Positions 1-7,068 of a stretch of 10,738 bases of DNA are shown piece after piece. This DNA is from Clostridia bacterium. Lineage in GTDB: Bacteria > Bacillota_A > Clostridia > UBA1381. The stretch spans positions 1 through 10,738 of the forward strand of contig JAFZNF010000165.1 of NCBI GenBank assembly GCA_017553025.1, written 5' to 3'. Below the pieces are notes generated by a model that saw nothing but the letters and a program-made list of their open reading frames with translations, did not search any database and had not been told where the DNA came from. Numbering within the stretch: position 1 is the stretch's first letter; each line of letters opens with the position of its first letter. The position numbers and the translations under genes were made by a program.

Positions 1-510
1 TAAAGTATTCCCACTAACATTGAATGTCATACTGTAGGCACACGGATATAACCCCATTTCGCTCAAATCTGCGTGATTATATATGTTTGTTATAATTCTG
101 CGCGAATTGGGGTTATTCTTAAGGTCGAACAAAACCCTGTCTACCTGGTCAAAATCACCCTCTTTATATTTATGCTTTATCCCCAGCTGATATCCGTATG
201 CTTTCCCGATACTTCCGTCCTCGTCCGCCCATTGATCCCAGATATGGCTCCCCAGTTCATTAACATTATTTGACTTTTTCTGCCATATCCATAAAAGCTC
301 ATCAAGTGCCGATTTCCAATATGTCCGCCTCAGTGTCAGAATGGGAAACTCCTTTGATAAATCATACCTGTTGACAATACCGAAAACACTTTTTGTATAT
401 GCACTCGTTCCGTCCTCCCACTTCGGACGTACTTTTAAAGACTCGTCGGTAACTCCGTTTTCAAGTATCTCCCTGCAATTTTTTATAAAAATCTCGTCAG
501 CGTAGCTCAT
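1..510 (-). CDS. thyA: Thymidylate synthase, N-terminal 170 residues (truncated by window edge)
   Basis: Thymidylate synthase methylates dUMP to dTMP in the cytosol using 5,10-methylene-tetrahydrofolate. The minus strand is open from ATG at 510 to base 1 without a stop, giving 170 of the roughly 265-280 residues usual in the family. Landmarks: an FPILTLRR stretch at residues 55-62, ELLWIWQ at 71-77, HIWDQW at 89-94, the phosphate-binding double arginine in NPNSRRIIT (R137, R138), and the nucleophilic cysteine in LYPCAYS (C157). ELLWIWQ, the short inter-domain insert and PCAY resemble the Bacillus subtilis ThyA/phage phi3T branch more than E. coli ThyA, judged from memory of those proteins. 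The start is fixed by a GAGGTG ribosome binding site at 515-520. It is divergent from spmA. dUMP and folate contacts of the C-terminal half lie outside the window. Confidence 0.95.
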   Translation of the reverse strand, partial: MSYADEIFIKNCREILENGVTDESLKVRPKWEDGTSAYTKSVFGIVNRYDLSKEFPILTLRRTYWKSALDELLWIWQKKSNNVNELGSHIWDQWADEDGSIGKAYGYQLGIKHKYKEGDFDQVDRVLFDLKNNPNSRRIITNIYNHADLSEMGLYPCAYSMTFNVSGNTL

Positions 511-541
511 AATACACCTCTTCACACAAATATACTTTTTG

Positions 542-570
542 ATTATATCATAGAAGAAAAAAAAATACAA
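542..570 (-). promoter_or_regulatory. Probable sigma-A promoter of thyA
   Basis: On the minus strand, TTGTAT (570-565) is followed after exactly 17 bases by TATAAT (547-542). The predicted start lies about 25 bases upstream of the thyA ATG, leaving room for the GAGGTG ribosome binding site. The -10 is perfect and the -35 matches 4 of 6. The spacer is T-rich. Confidence 0.7.
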
Positions 571-571
571 T
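543..571 (+). promoter_or_regulatory. Candidate sigma-E-type promoter for spmAB
   Basis: In Bacillus subtilis spmAB is a mother-cell (sigma-E) operon. Against the sigma-E consensus KMATATT-N13-15-CATACAMT, the plus strand shows TTATATC (543-549), 14 bases, then AATACAAT (564-571), matching 5 of 7 and 7 of 8 positions. The start would fall near 578, about 30 bases before the spmA ATG. No good -35 accompanies the alternative -10 TATAAT at 574-579. The site lies on the opposite strand of the thyA promoter in AT-rich DNA, so a chance match is quite possible. Confidence 0.35.
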
Positions 572-577
572 ATTATA

Positions 578-596
578 ATAATGAAATTTTCATTAT
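578..596. repeat. 19-bp perfect palindrome (9-1-9) in the thyA/spmA intergenic region
   Basis: ATAATGAAATTTTCATTAT is a perfect inverted repeat with nine-base arms and one central base. It overlaps the expected spmA transcription start and ends 13 bases before the chosen spmA ATG. It could be an operator for a dimeric repressor or a weak hairpin in the leader. It resembles Fur-family boxes in size and in the outer ATAATG/CATTAT, but the spacing of the inner bases differs, so I do not assign a regulator. Confidence 0.5.
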
Positions 597-609
597 GTGT
601 GGTGCTTTT

Positions 610-1170
610 ATGAATTCTGTATGGACTTTTATTGTTATTATTTCTCTTATCGTTTCCGTTATTTTCGGATTTCCCGAAAATGTGCTTGGAAGCGGAGTTT
701 CGGGAGCTTCCGATGCCGTGCGGATTTTAATTTCTCTTGCAGGCGCTGTCTGTTTCTGGTCAGGAATTTTGCGGATTGCCGAAAAGGGCGGTGCCGCACA
801 AAAATGCCAGAAGATTTTATCACCCGTTATAAAACGGCTTTTTCCAAAAACAAAACACCTTGACAAAATAACAATGAACATTATAGCAAATCTTTTCGGC
901 ACAGGCAACGCCGCAACTCCTGCAGGAGTTGCCGCTATGGAGGGTATGGACGCAGAAAACGGCAAAAGTAATTATCCGAGCCGCGAAATGTGTCGGTTTG
1001 CCGTTATGAACACAGCAAGTCTGCAGCTTTTCCCGACAACGGTGATAAGTATTCTGTCCTCCTTCGGCGCAAAAAAACCGCTTTCAATAGTGCCCTATGT
1101 ATGGATAAGCTCATCGCTGGCGCTCCTCTCCGCGCTCTTGGCGCAGAACCTGTTTTCAAAAAGGAGATAA
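610..1170 (+). CDS. spmA: Spore maturation protein A (nucleoside-recognition/Gate domain membrane protein)
   Basis: SpmA acts with SpmB in the developing spore. In Bacillus subtilis loss of either gives spores with poorly dehydrated cores, although the transported substrate is unsettled. The protein has 186 residues (B. subtilis about 196) and is a polytopic membrane protein with hydrophobic stretches near residues 4-21, 38-52, 134-150 and 160-179. The family signature NLFGTGNAATPAGV is at 94-107, followed by AMEGM at 109-113, and PTTV at 142-145 is the usual late motif. ATG 610 is preferred over in-frame ATG 595: it gives the MxxxW start seen in B. subtilis SpmA, and GGTG at 601-604 is a weak ribosome binding site, whereas 595 has none. 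spmB follows four bases after the stop, and its ribosome binding site overlaps the spmA 3' end. Confidence 0.93.
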   Translation: MNSVWTFIVIISLIVSVIFGFPENVLGSGVSGASDAVRILISLAGAVCFWSGILRIAEKGGAAQKCQKILSPVIKRLFPKTKHLDKITMNIIANLFGTGNAATPAGVAAMEGMDAENGKSNYPSREMCRFAVMNTASLQLFPTTVISILSSFGAKKPLSIVPYVWISSSLALLSALLAQNLFSKRR

Positions 1171-1174
1171 AAAA

Positions 1175-1681
1175 ATGGCATATATTCTACCTGCTTTAGT
1201 TGTGGCTGCGCTCATTATCGCCGTCCGCAACAAGGCTCCCGTATATCAGCTTTTTTTAGAGGGTGCGGAAGACGGCATAAAAATGCTCTTTTCCATTATG
1301 CCACCTATGATTGCCGTACTTTCTATGGCGGCTATGCTGAAAGCCTCGGGGCTTTTGGGAGCGGTCACATCTTTTCTTTCTCCGTATGCACAAAAAATCG
1401 GTGTTCCGTCAGAAATACTGCCTCTTGCTCTTTTGCGCCCATTCTCGGGCGGAGGCGCTTTGGGACTTTTGACAGATACGGTAAAAACCTACGGCGCAGA
1501 CAGCCGCATTTCACGCGCCGCCTGTATTTTATGTGCGTCTACCGAAACCACATTTTATACAATTTCCGTCTATTTCAGAAGAACAAATGTAAAGCACACA
1601 AAACCTGTCATTTTTGCGGCTGTCTTTGGTGATTTGGTCGGTATTTTATGCGCCTGCTGGCTGAGTAAGATAAATTTTTAA
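1175..1681 (+). CDS. spmB: Spore maturation protein B (nucleoside-recognition/Gate domain membrane protein)
   Basis: SpmB is the partner of SpmA in spore-core dehydration, and the two are almost always adjacent. It has 168 residues (B. subtilis about 178) with hydrophobic segments near 2-17, 36-57, 80-100 and 144-162. The family hallmark LRPFSGGGALG at 87-97 and STETTFYTISVYF at 122-134 are both present and intact. The start is set by AAGGAG at 1161-1166, inside the last codons of spmA, so the two genes form a tight and probably translationally coupled pair. No intrinsic terminator follows: the 98 bases to pgk hold only an AT-only inverted repeat and then the pgk promoter, so read-through into the glycolytic operon is possible. 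Confidence 0.94.
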   Translation: MAYILPALVVAALIIAVRNKAPVYQLFLEGAEDGIKMLFSIMPPMIAVLSMAAMLKASGLLGAVTSFLSPYAQKIGVPSEILPLALLRPFSGGGALGLLTDTVKTYGADSRISRAACILCASTETTFYTISVYFRRTNVKHTKPVIFAAVFGDLVGILCACWLSKINF

Positions 1682-1699
1682 CAATTTTTTGTAATTGTA

Positions 1700-1728
1700 T
1701 TGAAAATTTTTCGGTTTTGGGTTAAAAT
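1700..1728 (+). promoter_or_regulatory. Sigma-A promoter of the pgk-tpiA-gpmI operon
   Basis: TTGAAA (1700-1705), a 17-base spacer and TAAAAT (1723-1728) make a strong vegetative promoter. Transcription should begin near 1735, about 45 bases before the pgk ATG. Confidence 0.82.
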
Positions 1729-1735
1729 AGGTCTG

Positions 1736-1752
1736 TTGGGTATCACTCCCAA
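1736..1752 (+). promoter_or_regulatory. Inverted repeat at the 5' end of the pgk leader
   Basis: TTGGG (1736-1740) and CCCAA (1748-1752) are perfect complements separated by seven bases. The repeat begins at the predicted transcription start, so the mRNA would start with a small hairpin. This could protect the 5' end from decay, or the DNA repeat could be an operator. It does not match the CggR operator as I know it. Confidence 0.4.
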
Positions 1753-1779
1753 AAGAAACTGATTTTAAGAGGTGTACTT

Positions 1780-2973
1780 ATGCTGAACAAAAAAACCGTA
1801 GAAGATATTGATGTCAAGGGAAAACGTGTGCTTGTAAGATGCGATTTCAATGTTCCTCTTGACGAAAATCTGAACATTACCGACGATACAAGAATTGTAG
1901 GCGCTCTTCCCACAATTGAGTATCTTGTTAAAAACGGCGCAAAGGTTATTCTTTGCTCGCATATGGGCAAGCCCAAGGGCGAGCCTAAGCCTGAGCTTTC
2001 ACTTGCTCCCGTTGCAAAAGCTCTTTCCGAAAAGCTTGGAAAGGAAGTTATTTTCGCAAAAGACGATTGTGTTATCGGCGAAAACGCAAAAAAGGCTGTT
2101 TCCGAAATGGCGGACGGAGATATCGTGCTTTTGGAAAATACGCGTTACCGCGCTGAGGAAACAAAAAATATTGATGATTTTTCAAAAGAGCTTGCATCTA
2201 TCGCAGATGTGTTTGTAAATGACGCTTTCGGCACAGCCCACCGTGCACACTGCTCAAACGTGGGCGTTACAAAATACCTTCCCGTTGCCGCTTGCGGCTA
2301 CCTTATCCAAAAGGAAATAGAGTTTTTGGGCAACGCAGTAAATAATCCCGTAAGACCTTTGGTCGCAATTTTGGGCGGTTCTAAGGTTTCGTCAAAAATT
2401 TCGGTAATTAACAACCTTTTGGAAAAGGTTGATACCCTGATTATCGGCGGCGGTATGGCATACACATTTATGAAAGCAAAAGGTCTTTCCATCGGAACGT
2501 CGCTTTTAGAGGAAGATTTTATAGATTATGCCAAAGATATGATGAAAAAGGCGGAGGAAAAGGGCGTTAAACTCTTAATCCCGATAGATTCTGTTGAGGC
2601 TTCGGAATACTCCAACGATGCAGAAATCAAAATATCGGAAAACGGCATTGATGACGGCTTTATGGGACTTGACATAGGTCCTAAGTCTATTGAACTTTTC
2701 TCTGAGGCTTTAAAGGACGCTAAAACGGTGGTATGGAACGGACCTATGGGCGTATTTGAGATGCCTAACTTTGCAAAAGGCACAAACGCCATTGCAAAAG
2801 TTTTGTCAGAGCTTGACGCAACAACAGTAATCGGCGGCGGCGACAGCGTTGCAGCTGTAAACAAGGCGGGTCTTGCCGACAAAATGAGCCACATTTCAAC
2901 AGGCGGCGGCGCATCTTTGGAATTTTTGGAGGGTAAAGACCTTCCGGGCATAGCTGCAATCAATGACAAATAA
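1780..2973 (+). CDS. pgk: Phosphoglycerate kinase
   Basis: Phosphoglycerate kinase transfers the acyl phosphate of 1,3-bisphosphoglycerate to ADP, giving 3-phosphoglycerate and ATP, the first substrate-level phosphorylation of glycolysis. The cytosolic monomer has 397 residues, full family length. The N-lobe substrate site is shown by RCDFNVPL (20-27), DDTRI (35-39), SHMGKPKG (60-67), [11 protein letters not shown] (117-127) and [10 protein letters not shown] (148-157). The C-lobe nucleotide site is shown by [10 protein letters not shown] (197-206), GGGMAYTF (223-230), WNGPMGVFE (319-327) and GGGDS (352-356), with [13 protein letters not shown] at 373-385. All catalytic motifs look intact. 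AAGAGGTG at 1767-1774 supports this start. It is the first gene of the operon. tpiA begins 15 bases after the stop. gapA, its usual upstream partner, is absent here and must lie elsewhere. Confidence 0.98.
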   Translation: MLNKKTVEDIDVKGKRVLVRCDFNVPLDENLNITDDTRIVGALPTIEYLVKNGAKVILCSHMGKPKGEPKPELSLAPVAKALSEKLGKEVIFAKDDCVIGENAKKAVSEMADGDIVLLENTRYRAEETKNIDDFSKELASIADVFVNDAFGTAHRAHCSNVGVTKYLPVAACGYLIQKEIEFLGNAVNNPVRPLVAILGGSKVSSKISVINNLLEKVDTLIIGGGMAYTFMKAKGLSIGTSLLEEDFIDYAKDMMKKAEEKGVKLLIPIDSVEASEYSNDAEIKISENGIDDGFMGLDIGPKSIELFSEALKDAKTVVWNGPMGVFEMPNFAKGTNAIAKVLSELDATTVIGGGDSVAAVNKAGLADKMSHISTGGGASLEFLEGKDLPGIAAINDK

Positions 2974-2988
2974 ACGGAGGATAAACAA

Positions 2989-3741
2989 ATGGGAAAATAT
3001 ATTGTTGCAGGGAATTGGAAAATGAACAAACTTCCCGGCGAAACTTATGATTTTGTAAAATCTGTTGCCGAGGCAACGCAAAATTCAAACTGTGAAGTTG
3101 TCTGCTGTACCCCTTACGTATGCCTTTCCGAGGCAGTAAGGGCGGCAAACGGAACACACGTCAAAATAGGCGCTCAAAACCTGCATTTTGAGGACAAGGG
3201 CGCATTTACGGGGGAAGTTTCGGCGGATATGTTAAAGGATATCGGCGTGAATTACGTGATTATCGGTCATTCCGAGCGCCGTCAGTATAATGCGGAAACG
3301 GACGAAACCGTTAATCTTAAAACAAAAAAAGCATTGGAAAAGGGACTTATCCCTATTGTCTGCGTCGGCGAATCATTAGAGCAGCGCGAGGCAGGAATTA
3401 CAATGGATTTGATTTCCATTCAGATAAAAAAGGCTTTTTCGGGAATTAGTGCAGAAGATGCAAAAAAAGTTGTTATCGCATATGAGCCTATATGGGCAAT
3501 CGGCACGGGCAAAACCGCAACAAGCGAGCAGGCTCAGGAGGTCTGCGGCGGCATAAGAGGGATTTTGGCAGAGCTTTACTGCGAGCCCTGCGCAAAGGAA
3601 ATTACAATTCAATACGGCGGAAGTATGAAGCCGTCAAACGCTAAAGAGCTTATGGAAAAGCCTGATATTGACGGCGGCTTAATAGGCGGTGCATCTTTAG
3701 TTGCCGACGATTTCGCAGCGATTTGCGCTGCCGCCAAATAA
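2989..3741 (+). CDS. tpiA: Triosephosphate isomerase
   Basis: This enzyme interconverts dihydroxyacetone phosphate and glyceraldehyde 3-phosphate. It has 250 residues, standard for the TIM barrel. Catalytic residues are all present: K11 in GNWKMNK, H94 in GHSERR and E166 in AYEPIWAIGTGKTA, the last of which also carries flexible loop 6 (167-177). The phosphate-binding loops YGGS (209-212) and GGLIGGASL (229-237) are intact. The start is backed by CGGAGG shortly after the pgk stop, 15 bases downstream, so it is cotranscribed with pgk. The gap to gpmI is 41 bases and contains only a ribosome binding site, with no terminator. I see nothing unusual in the protein. Confidence 0.98.
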   Translation: MGKYIVAGNWKMNKLPGETYDFVKSVAEATQNSNCEVVCCTPYVCLSEAVRAANGTHVKIGAQNLHFEDKGAFTGEVSADMLKDIGVNYVIIGHSERRQYNAETDETVNLKTKKALEKGLIPIVCVGESLEQREAGITMDLISIQIKKAFSGISAEDAKKVVIAYEPIWAIGTGKTATSEQAQEVCGGIRGILAELYCEPCAKEITIQYGGSMKPSNAKELMEKPDIDGGLIGGASLVADDFAAICAAAK

Positions 3742-3782
3742 TTTTTCCGCCCGTTTATTTTAAAAAAAGGAGATTTTCTTAA

Positions 3783-5324
3783 ATGAAACAGCCTACGGCT
3801 TTAATAATTCTTGACGGATTTGGGATAAATGATAATAGTGAGGGCAACGCGATAAAAGCGGCAAAAACACCGAATTTGGACAAGTATTTCGCAAATTACC
3901 CGAACACACTCTTAGACGCAAGCGGTATGGCGGTAGGTCTTCCCGACGGTCAAATGGGGAATTCCGAAGTGGGTCACACCAACATAGGTGCAGGAAGAGT
4001 TGTGTATCAGGAGCTTACAAGAATAACAAAATCCATAAAGGACGGCGATTTTTTTGAAAATGATGTCCTTTTGGGAGCTGTTGCAAACTGCAAAAAATAT
4101 AGTTCCGCACTTCATTTTATCGGACTTTTATCGGACGGCGGCGTTCATTCTCATATAGAACATTTGTTCGGACTTATCGATATGGCAAAGAAAAACGGAC
4201 TGTCTAAGGTCTATGTTCACGCCGTTTTGGACGGCAGAGATGTTTCGCCTACCTCAGGAGTTTCGTACCTTGAAAAATTGCAGGACAAACTTTCAAAATC
4301 TGTCGGAAAGATTGCGACGGTAAGCGGAAGATATTATGCAATGGACCGTGATAATAACTGGAACAGGGTTGTAAAAGCATATAACGCTTTGGTTTACGGC
4401 GAGGGCATCTATACTGAGAACATCATAGGCACAATAAAAAAATCTTATGAAACAAAGGACGAAAACGGCGCTCTTTTAACAGATGAGTTTGTAATTCCAA
4501 CAGTCATAACAGAACACGGAGCACCTGTCGGCAAAATAGGCGCAAACGATTCCGTAGTTTGCTTTAATTTCCGTCCCGACAGAGCAAGGGAAATCACAAG
4601 AACCTTTACAGACCCTGATTTTTCGGGATTTGAGCGGAAATTTTTCCCGCTTTACTACGTATGTATGACACAGTATGATGCATCTATGCCGAACGTCAAT
4701 GTAGCTTTTAAACCTCAGGTTCTTAAAAACACCTTCGGCGAATATATTTCAAAGCTCGGTCTTAAACAGCTCCGCATCGCCGAAACCGAAAAATACGCGC
4801 ACGTTACCTTTTTCTTTAACGGCGGCGTGGAAAACGTTTACGAGGGCGAGGACAGAAAGCTCATACCCTCTCCAAAGGTTGCTACATATGATATGCAGCC
4901 CGAAATGAGCGCATATAAGGTCACCGAGTCTTGCGTTGAGCTTATAAATGAGGACAAGTATGACTGCATTATTTTGAATTTTGCAAACTGCGATATGGTA
5001 GGACATACAGGCGTTTTTGACGCCGCAGTAAAAGCTGTTGAGGCAGTTGATGAGTGCCTCGGAAAAGTCGTTTCCGCCATTTTAGAAAAAGGCGGAAAAG
5101 TTCTTGTTACCGCCGACCACGGAAATGCAGACAAGATGTTTGACGAGAAAACTAAGGCAGTATTTACGGCGCATACCACAAATCCTGTACCGCTTATCAT
5201 AATGGGTGCGGGAGAGCTTTCGCTAAAACGCGGTAAGCTATGCGACCTGACTCCGACGATGCTTGACCTTATGAATATACCAAAACCTGCCGAAATGACA
5301 GGCGAAAGCGTTATTGTAAGATAG
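3783..5324 (+). CDS. gpmI: 2,3-bisphosphoglycerate-independent phosphoglycerate mutase
   Basis: GpmI converts 3-phosphoglycerate to 2-phosphoglycerate through a phosphoserine intermediate with two Mn2+ ions. It belongs to the alkaline-phosphatase superfamily and is the usual mutase of spore-formers, where Mn/pH sensitivity is tied to spore 3-PGA storage (family knowledge). It has 513 residues, full length. Metal and catalytic residues: D11 (LDGFG), nucleophile S61 ([14 protein letters not shown]), D404 and H408 (NCDMVGHTG), D445 and H446 (TADHGNAD) and H464 (TAHTTNPVP). The transferase domain shows SDGGVHSH (117-124), LDGRD (149-153), [12 protein letters not shown] (182-193) and FRPDRARE (263-270). 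AAGGAG precedes the ATG. It is the last gene of the operon. eno does not follow; a terminator and the convergent enzyme I gene do. Confidence 0.98.
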   Translation: MKQPTALIILDGFGINDNSEGNAIKAAKTPNLDKYFANYPNTLLDASGMAVGLPDGQMGNSEVGHTNIGAGRVVYQELTRITKSIKDGDFFENDVLLGAVANCKKYSSALHFIGLLSDGGVHSHIEHLFGLIDMAKKNGLSKVYVHAVLDGRDVSPTSGVSYLEKLQDKLSKSVGKIATVSGRYYAMDRDNNWNRVVKAYNALVYGEGIYTENIIGTIKKSYETKDENGALLTDEFVIPTVITEHGAPVGKIGANDSVVCFNFRPDRAREITRTFTDPDFSGFERKFFPLYYVCMTQYDASMPNVNVAFKPQVLKNTFGEYISKLGLKQLRIAETEKYAHVTFFFNGGVENVYEGEDRKLIPSPKVATYDMQPEMSAYKVTESCVELINEDKYDCIILNFANCDMVGHTGVFDAAVKAVEAVDECLGKVVSAILEKGGKVLVTADHGNADKMFDEKTKAVFTAHTTNPVPLIIMGAGELSLKRGKLCDLTPTMLDLMNIPKPAEMTGESVIVR

Positions 5325-5353
5325 AAAAACAGAGGTATTACCTCTGTTTTTTT
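5325..5353. terminator. Bidirectional intrinsic terminator between gpmI and the enzyme I gene
   Basis: CAGAGGT (5330-5336) pairs perfectly with ACCTCTG (5340-5346) around an ATT loop. The stem is extended by five A-T pairs. Seven T residues (5347-5353) follow on the plus strand, and five A residues (5325-5329) give a U-tract in the opposite direction. It begins immediately after the gpmI stop. The enzyme I stop codon (5340-5338) is inside it. Confidence 0.88.
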
Positions 5354-6930
5354 GCTTGCACGTTTTTTTGGACAGATGTTATCTTTTTCGGCTTCACACA
5401 TAGTTCATCTATTCCCATCTTCAAAAGTGTGGGAATTATTTGCCCGTCCGAGGCTATTTCCCCGCACAGACCGACTGTAATTCCGTTTTTGTGTGCATTT
5501 TCTATCGTTTTTTCTATCATTTTCAAGATTGCTTTATGCCGCATATCCATATTTTCTGCAAGGGCAGGATTTTGTCTGTCCATAGCAAGCGTATAGCTCG
5601 CCAGATTGTCCGCATCTATCAGGAAAAAGTCCGCCTCCCTTGCCAGCTCATCAGAAATCACTGCGCTTGCAGGGGTTTCTATTATAACTCCCACGGGTAT
5701 ATCGGGTTTAAACTTTTCGCCTTGTTGTGCCAGCTCTTGCTTTACTTCGTCAAAAAGCGCTTTTGCCGACTTTACCTCATCGCTTGATACAATCATCGGC
5801 AGAAGAATTTGAATTTTTCCGCAGACAGACGCCTTTAATATTGCTCTTAGCTGTGTTTTAAAAATTTCGGGGCGTTTAAGGCAAATCCTTATTGCTCTCA
5901 TTCCCATTAACGGATTTTTCTCCCTGAAAATGCCTAAAAAATTTCCTTTTTTGTCCGCGTCTATGTCAAGAGTTTTTACCGTTACTGTTTTCCCTTTCAT
6001 TCCCTCAAGAATTTTGCGGTATGCGTCAAACTGAAACGTTTCCTTGGGAAATGTTTTCCCGCTTTTAAACAGGGTTTCGCTTCTGAAAATTCCCAACCCG
6101 CCGCATTCGCTTATCATCGGGCTTTTTATCTCCTCAGGCGCCGAAATGTCTGCCGTAATCCTGACATTTTCTGCTACATTTTTATATTCTTCTTGCTCTT
6201 TTTTTTCATATTTCTTTTTAAGTTCCTCTATAAACCCGTCATCAGGTTCTATATATACTGTCCCCGTATATCCGTCAACAGCTACCCGTCTGCCGTTTAT
6301 GCTGCTATTCATTGAAATACCGCAAACAGCAGGTATGCTTAGTGACCTTGCCAGAACCGCGGTGTGAGATGTTGCGCTTCCTCCCTCCGTCACAAACGCT
6401 GCGACCCTCTTTTTATCCATCTGCAGCGCCTCGCTCGGCGCTATGTTATCAGCAAAAATAATTGTATTTTCCTCAGCCGCATCGGGATATGGACTGCTCT
6501 TGCCCGCCAAAAGCGCAATTATACGGTCTGAAACGTCCTTTACATCACTCGCCCGTTCTCGCATATAGGCATTATCCATATCCTTAAACAGCCGTTCAAA
6601 GCTGTCTGATGTCATCAAAACAGCCGCCTCTGCATTTACTCTCTGTTTTTCTATAATATTAAGCACAGACTCGTTATAATAGGTGTCTTCTACCATCATT
6701 TTGTGTATCTCAAAAATCTGGGCTTCCTTTTCTCCGATTTCCTCGCGTGCCCTCTTGAAAAGCCTGTCCAGCTCATCAATCGCGAGATTTTTTACAGCCG
6801 AATATTTGGCTGTTTCCGCGGCAAAATCCTCTATGTGCCTTTTTGTCACATCTTCCTTTGTTCTGCGGTAAACACGCGCTGTTCCTACTGCAAGCCCTTC
6901 GCAGACTGCTTTTCCCTTCCATATATTCAT
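5338..6930 (-). CDS. ptsI: Divergent PTS enzyme I (PEP-protein phosphotransferase), short C-terminus
   Basis: Enzyme I autophosphorylates from PEP and passes the phosphate to HPr, starting sugar phosphotransfer. Order: N-terminal HPr-binding helical region (about 25-145), swivelling phospho-histidine domain with H189 in GGSATSHTAVLARS (183-196), and PEP-binding barrel (about 255 onward). Aligned by eye with E. coli enzyme I (constant offset of 13), R283, R345, E418, R452 and C489 are kept. R332 is K319, the IGGDK motif reads IDADK (323-327), and N454-D455 are swapped to D441-N442. The last is a Mg2+ ligand in E. coli. The protein has 530 residues against about 570-575, lacking some 33 at the C-terminus. 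The ATG at 6930 has AAAGG at 6945-6941. No HPr or permease gene is nearby. The family is clear, but whether it is a working PTS enzyme is uncertain. Confidence 0.85.
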   Translation of the reverse strand: MNIWKGKAVCEGLAVGTARVYRRTKEDVTKRHIEDFAAETAKYSAVKNLAIDELDRLFKRAREEIGEKEAQIFEIHKMMVEDTYYNESVLNIIEKQRVNAEAAVLMTSDSFERLFKDMDNAYMRERASDVKDVSDRIIALLAGKSSPYPDAAEENTIIFADNIAPSEALQMDKKRVAAFVTEGGSATSHTAVLARSLSIPAVCGISMNSSINGRRVAVDGYTGTVYIEPDDGFIEELKKKYEKKEQEEYKNVAENVRITADISAPEEIKSPMISECGGLGIFRSETLFKSGKTFPKETFQFDAYRKILEGMKGKTVTVKTLDIDADKKGNFLGIFREKNPLMGMRAIRICLKRPEIFKTQLRAILKASVCGKIQILLPMIVSSDEVKSAKALFDEVKQELAQQGEKFKPDIPVGVIIETPASAVISDELAREADFFLIDADNLASYTLAMDRQNPALAENMDMRHKAILKMIEKTIENAHKNGITVGLCGEIASDGQIIPTLLKMGIDELCVKPKKITSVQKNVQAKKQR

Positions 6931-7008
6931 TATAAAAATACCTTTCCGAACTTTTTTGTCTTTATATGTGATATTATCTGTTTTTTTAATTTGTTTATGC
7001 CTTTAAAA

Positions 7009-7037
7009 TTGACAAACACGTAAAAAAAGATTATAAT
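7009..7037 (+). promoter_or_regulatory. Consensus sigma-A promoter of nfnAB
   Basis: TTGACA (7009-7014), exactly 17 bases, TATAAT (7032-7037): a perfect vegetative consensus. The predicted start is near 7044, 25 bases before the nfnA ATG. The leader is short, with ribosome binding site AAAGAGG at 7054-7060. High constitutive expression is likely. I could not find an equally convincing promoter for the divergent enzyme I gene in the same 138-base gap. Confidence 0.9.
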
Positions 7038-7068
7038 AAACCATATATTCTTTAAAGAGGATTTTTTA

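Noticed and set aside
595..609. Five-codon N-terminal extension of spmA from ATG 595
   Set aside because: There is no ribosome binding site before 595, and the extension is not expected from Bacillus subtilis SpmA; ATG 610 gives the familiar N-terminus.
581..613. Ten-codon frame (ATG at 581) whose TGA overlaps the spmA ATG as ATGA, like a coupled leader peptide
   Set aside because: There is no ribosome binding site, it lies inside the 19-bp palindrome, and the AT-rich context makes such a frame likely by chance.
1681..1698. Inverted repeat ACAATT-N6-AATTGT after spmB as a terminator
   Set aside because: The stem contains a single G-C pair and has no clean U-tract after it, so it is too weak for an intrinsic terminator.
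2526..3029. Long open frame antisense to the 3' half of pgk and start of tpiA
   Set aside because: It is an antisense shadow of clear glycolytic genes with no family-like sequence and no ribosome binding site.
4838..5401. 187-codon open frame antisense to the gpmI 3' end and crossing the terminator
   Set aside because: It overlaps conserved metal-site codons of gpmI and the bidirectional terminator, and its composition is low in protein-like motifs.
6931..7008. A promoter for the enzyme I gene in the divergent gap
   Set aside because: Several AT-rich -10-like hexamers exist on the minus strand, but none has a credible -35 at 16-18 bases, so none is listed.
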